A stretch of DNA of 7,484 nucleotides from an uncultured Elusimicrobia bacterium (GTDB lineage: Bacteria; Elusimicrobiota; Elusimicrobia; Elusimicrobiales; Elusimicrobiaceae), in contig CALYRQ010000035.1 of NCBI GenBank assembly GCA_945483375.1, positions 1 to 7,484 on the forward strand, in the 5' to 3' direction. The position numbers and the translations under genes are program-made. Positions within the stretch are counted from its first letter, which is position 1. Every line of letters starts with the position of its first letter. The notes under the pieces were generated by a model. It was not told the origin of the DNA, searched no databases, and was given only the letters and a program-made list of their open reading frames with translations. This document shows positions 5,985-7,484 of the stretch, one piece after another.

Positions 5985-7380
5985 GTTTTTTCACACCTTT
6001 GTTTTCCAAAACAACCTGACGCGTACGGGCAATCGCCAGAGATTCCGCCGGAACCTCTTTGGTAATTGTAGACCCCGCGCCGATTTTTGCATATTCGCGC
6101 ACCGTTACCGGCGCCACAAAATTGACGTTAGACCCCACAAACACATGGTCTTCCAACACCGTTTGGTGTTTATTTTTACCGTCGTAATTGCAGGTGATGG
6201 CCCCCGCCCCTACGTTTACCCCGGCTCCCATAACGGTATCGCCGATGTAGCTCAGGTGGTTTACTTTGGAACCTTCCCCAATGACGGATTTTTTAATTTC
6301 GGAAAAATTGCCCACTTTCGCACCTTTTTTGAGTACCGATTTAGGACGCAAATGCGCATACGGCCCCAACTGGCAGGTTTCTTCCACTTCGGATTCTTCA
6401 ATATAGGTACCCATTTTGAGGGTTACGTTATCGCCGATGACGGAATCCTTAATATAGCAGTTTCCTTCGATATAGCAGTTCTTGCCGATGACCGTTTTGC
6501 CGCTGATGTAACAGCCGGGGCAAATAAAAGTATCCACGCCGATTTTAACTTCCGGGTCGATAAACACTTCTTTGGGGCGGACGAGCGTAACGCCTTCGTC
6601 CATCAGACGGAGGGCAACGCGGTCGCGCAAAATTTGTTCTGCTTCGGCCAGTTGGGCTTTGCTGTTAACGCCCAGGGCCTGTTCGTAATCTTCGCTACCG
6701 AAAACGAGCACGGGTGCATTCATCTGTTTGATGAGCGCAAGCGTATCGGTCAAATAAAATTCGCGCTTGGGGCCTTGCGGCGTAAGCTGGGTAAGGGCGT
6801 TTTGCAAGAGTTTGGAATTAAAAACGTACATGCCGCTGTTGATTTCGGCAATTTTTTTCGTTTCCTCGTCGGCATCGGCGTCCTCGGTAATATTTTCAAA
6901 ACTGCCGTCTTCGGCGCGCACGATGCGTCCGTACCCCGAAGGATCCGGCACCGTAACGCCTAATACCACCGCCCCGCATTTGTTGGCTTCGTGTACGTCA
7001 AACATTTGATCCAACGTTTTGGTATGCAAAAGAGGCGTATCGCCGTTTAAAACCATAACGGTTTCAAATTTTTCAATTAAAGGCAAAGCGGCTTTTACGG
7101 CCGAAGCGGAGCCGGATAAATCGGTTTGGTGTACAAAAACAACGGGTGCAGAGATCCCCCAAGCGGATAAATTGGATTTAACCGTTTCAATTACCGTATC
7201 CGCGCCGTGGCCGACAACAAGACCTATTGCGGCGGGACTCAGCGCCTGCGCGGCTTTTAAAATATGGGCGATTATCGGGATTCCGCAAACGATGTGCAAC
7301 GGTTTGGGAAGGGGAGATTTCATCCGCGTGCCTTTACCGGCCGCGAGAATAAGAATACAAAGATTTTTTTTGGCTACCAT
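5977..7380 (-). CDS. glmU: Bifunctional GlmU: glucosamine-1-phosphate acetyltransferase / GlcNAc-1-phosphate uridylyltransferase
   Basis: The enzyme makes UDP-GlcNAc, the precursor of peptidoglycan and lipopolysaccharide, in two steps: acetylation of glucosamine 1-phosphate by acetyl-CoA, then uridylyl transfer from UTP. At 467 residues it is full length (E. coli 456). The uridylyltransferase domain (about 1-240) shows LAAGKGTRMKS (12-22), NGDTP (112-116, with metal-binding Asp114), GYGRIVR (149-155), INSGMY (180-185) and GVNSKAQLAEAE (237-248, with Asn239). The left-handed beta-helix acetyltransferase domain (about 270-450) shows hexapeptide repeats, AHLRP (342-346, with Arg345), NHLSYIGD (374-381, with catalytic His375) and TCNYDGKNK (396-404). 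The uracil-side loop reads HQTDLSGSASAV (84-95) where E. coli has QAEQLGTGHAM; this is divergent but keeps the Gln and the Gly. The start at 7380 has only a weak AAGAG (7394-7390) nine bases upstream. It is the first gene of the operon. Confidence 0.97.
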   Translation of the reverse strand: MVAKKNLCILILAAGKGTRMKSPLPKPLHIVCGIPIIAHILKAAQALSPAAIGLVVGHGADTVIETVKSNLSAWGISAPVVFVHQTDLSGSASAVKAALPLIEKFETVMVLNGDTPLLHTKTLDQMFDVHEANKCGAVVLGVTVPDPSGYGRIVRAEDGSFENITEDADADEETKKIAEINSGMYVFNSKLLQNALTQLTPQGPKREFYLTDTLALIKQMNAPVLVFGSEDYEQALGVNSKAQLAEAEQILRDRVALRLMDEGVTLVRPKEVFIDPEVKIGVDTFICPGCYISGKTVIGKNCYIEGNCYIKDSVIGDNVTLKMGTYIEESEVEETCQLGPYAHLRPKSVLKKGAKVGNFSEIKKSVIGEGSKVNHLSYIGDTVMGAGVNVGAGAITCNYDGKNKHQTVLEDHVFVGSNVNFVAPVTVREYAKIGAGSTITKEVPAESLAIARTRQVVLENKGVKKHD

Positions 7381-7484
7381 TTTGTTTAACTCTTGCCTAA
7401 AAAAGAATCTAACTTGTTCAAAAACAAATTATATAAATATTATATCAAAATCTTGCCAACCGGCCAAGCGGCGGATTTCGATAC
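7381..7484. other. Non-coding upstream region of glmU up to the window edge
   Basis: These 104 bases hold the promoter and leader of glmU. I see no reading frame, tRNA or terminator in them. The last 25 bases are GC-richer and may already belong to the neighbouring, unseen gene or its terminator. Confidence 0.5.
7428..7467 (-). promoter_or_regulatory. Probable promoter of the glmU-prs-rplY-pth operon (extended -10)
   Basis: The minus strand has TGATATAAT, a perfect -10 (7444-7439) with the extended TG motif. Seventeen bases upstream lies TTGGCC (7467-7462), a 4-of-6 match to TTGACA. A second TATAAT lies at 7433-7428, but its best -35-like hexamer (TTGGCA, 7459-7454) is 20 bases away, too far for a good promoter. 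The predicted start is about 50 bases before the glmU ATG. Confidence 0.62.

Noticed and set aside
5884..6963. A 359-codon open frame on the plus strand opposite glmU and prs
   Set aside because: It has the same antisense composition and lies wholly over conserved coding sequence of glmU and prs.
7381..7484. Possible tRNA or small RNA upstream of glmU
   Set aside because: No cloverleaf, T-loop consensus or terminator is visible, and the stretch is explained by promoter and leader.

Overview
This window is ordinary bacterial chromosome of about 7.5 kb. It holds seven protein genes, one of them cut by the left edge, and no RNA gene, CRISPR array or transposase. The best guess for the source is a Gram-negative, gut-type member of the Elusimicrobiota. 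The main reason is a short type IV pilin-like protein with an MKG/[25 protein letters not shown]-style N-terminus and a Cys-Lys-Ser-Leu-Gly-Gly motif near its C-terminus, a style that is abundant in that phylum. A bacterial deoxyhypusine synthase homologue and an exported beta-barrel-like protein agree with a diderm host. The taxon is an inference, not a demonstrated fact.

Left part (1-1740, minus strand). A deoxyhypusine synthase-like gene is followed, with a one-base stop/start overlap, by the first 195 codons of a secreted, aromatic-rich protein that runs off the window. The intergenic stretch 1663-1804 carries a TATAAT box for this unit and separates it from glyA, which is transcribed the other way.

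Middle (1805-3779). glyA (serine hydroxymethyltransferase, plus strand) ends at a strong hairpin terminator. Facing it on the minus strand is a single pilin-like gene, whose stop codon lies in the same terminator. The 221 bases between this pilin gene and the next operon are crowded with structure: the operon terminator, a second hairpin followed by a 12-base T run, and a palindrome just before the pilin start. This is the least explained part of the window and may be a dispersed repeat.

Right part (3780-7484, minus strand). glmU, prs, rplY (the bL25/CTC protein) and pth form one compact operon: 8-base overlap, 33-base gap, 3-base gap. It is read from an extended -10 promoter near 7439-7467 and ended by the hairpin at 3733-3762. 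The order matches the glmU(gcaD)-prs-ctc-spoVC(pth) cluster of Bacillus subtilis. The genes supply UDP-GlcNAc for the envelope, PRPP for nucleotides, a 5S rRNA-binding ribosomal protein, and recycling of peptidyl-tRNA. With glyA, the window is mostly core growth metabolism. I see no clear undescribed system. The items worth checking are the polyamine-type enzyme coupled to an envelope protein, the structured leader of the pilin gene, and the altered GGHNG motif in Pth.
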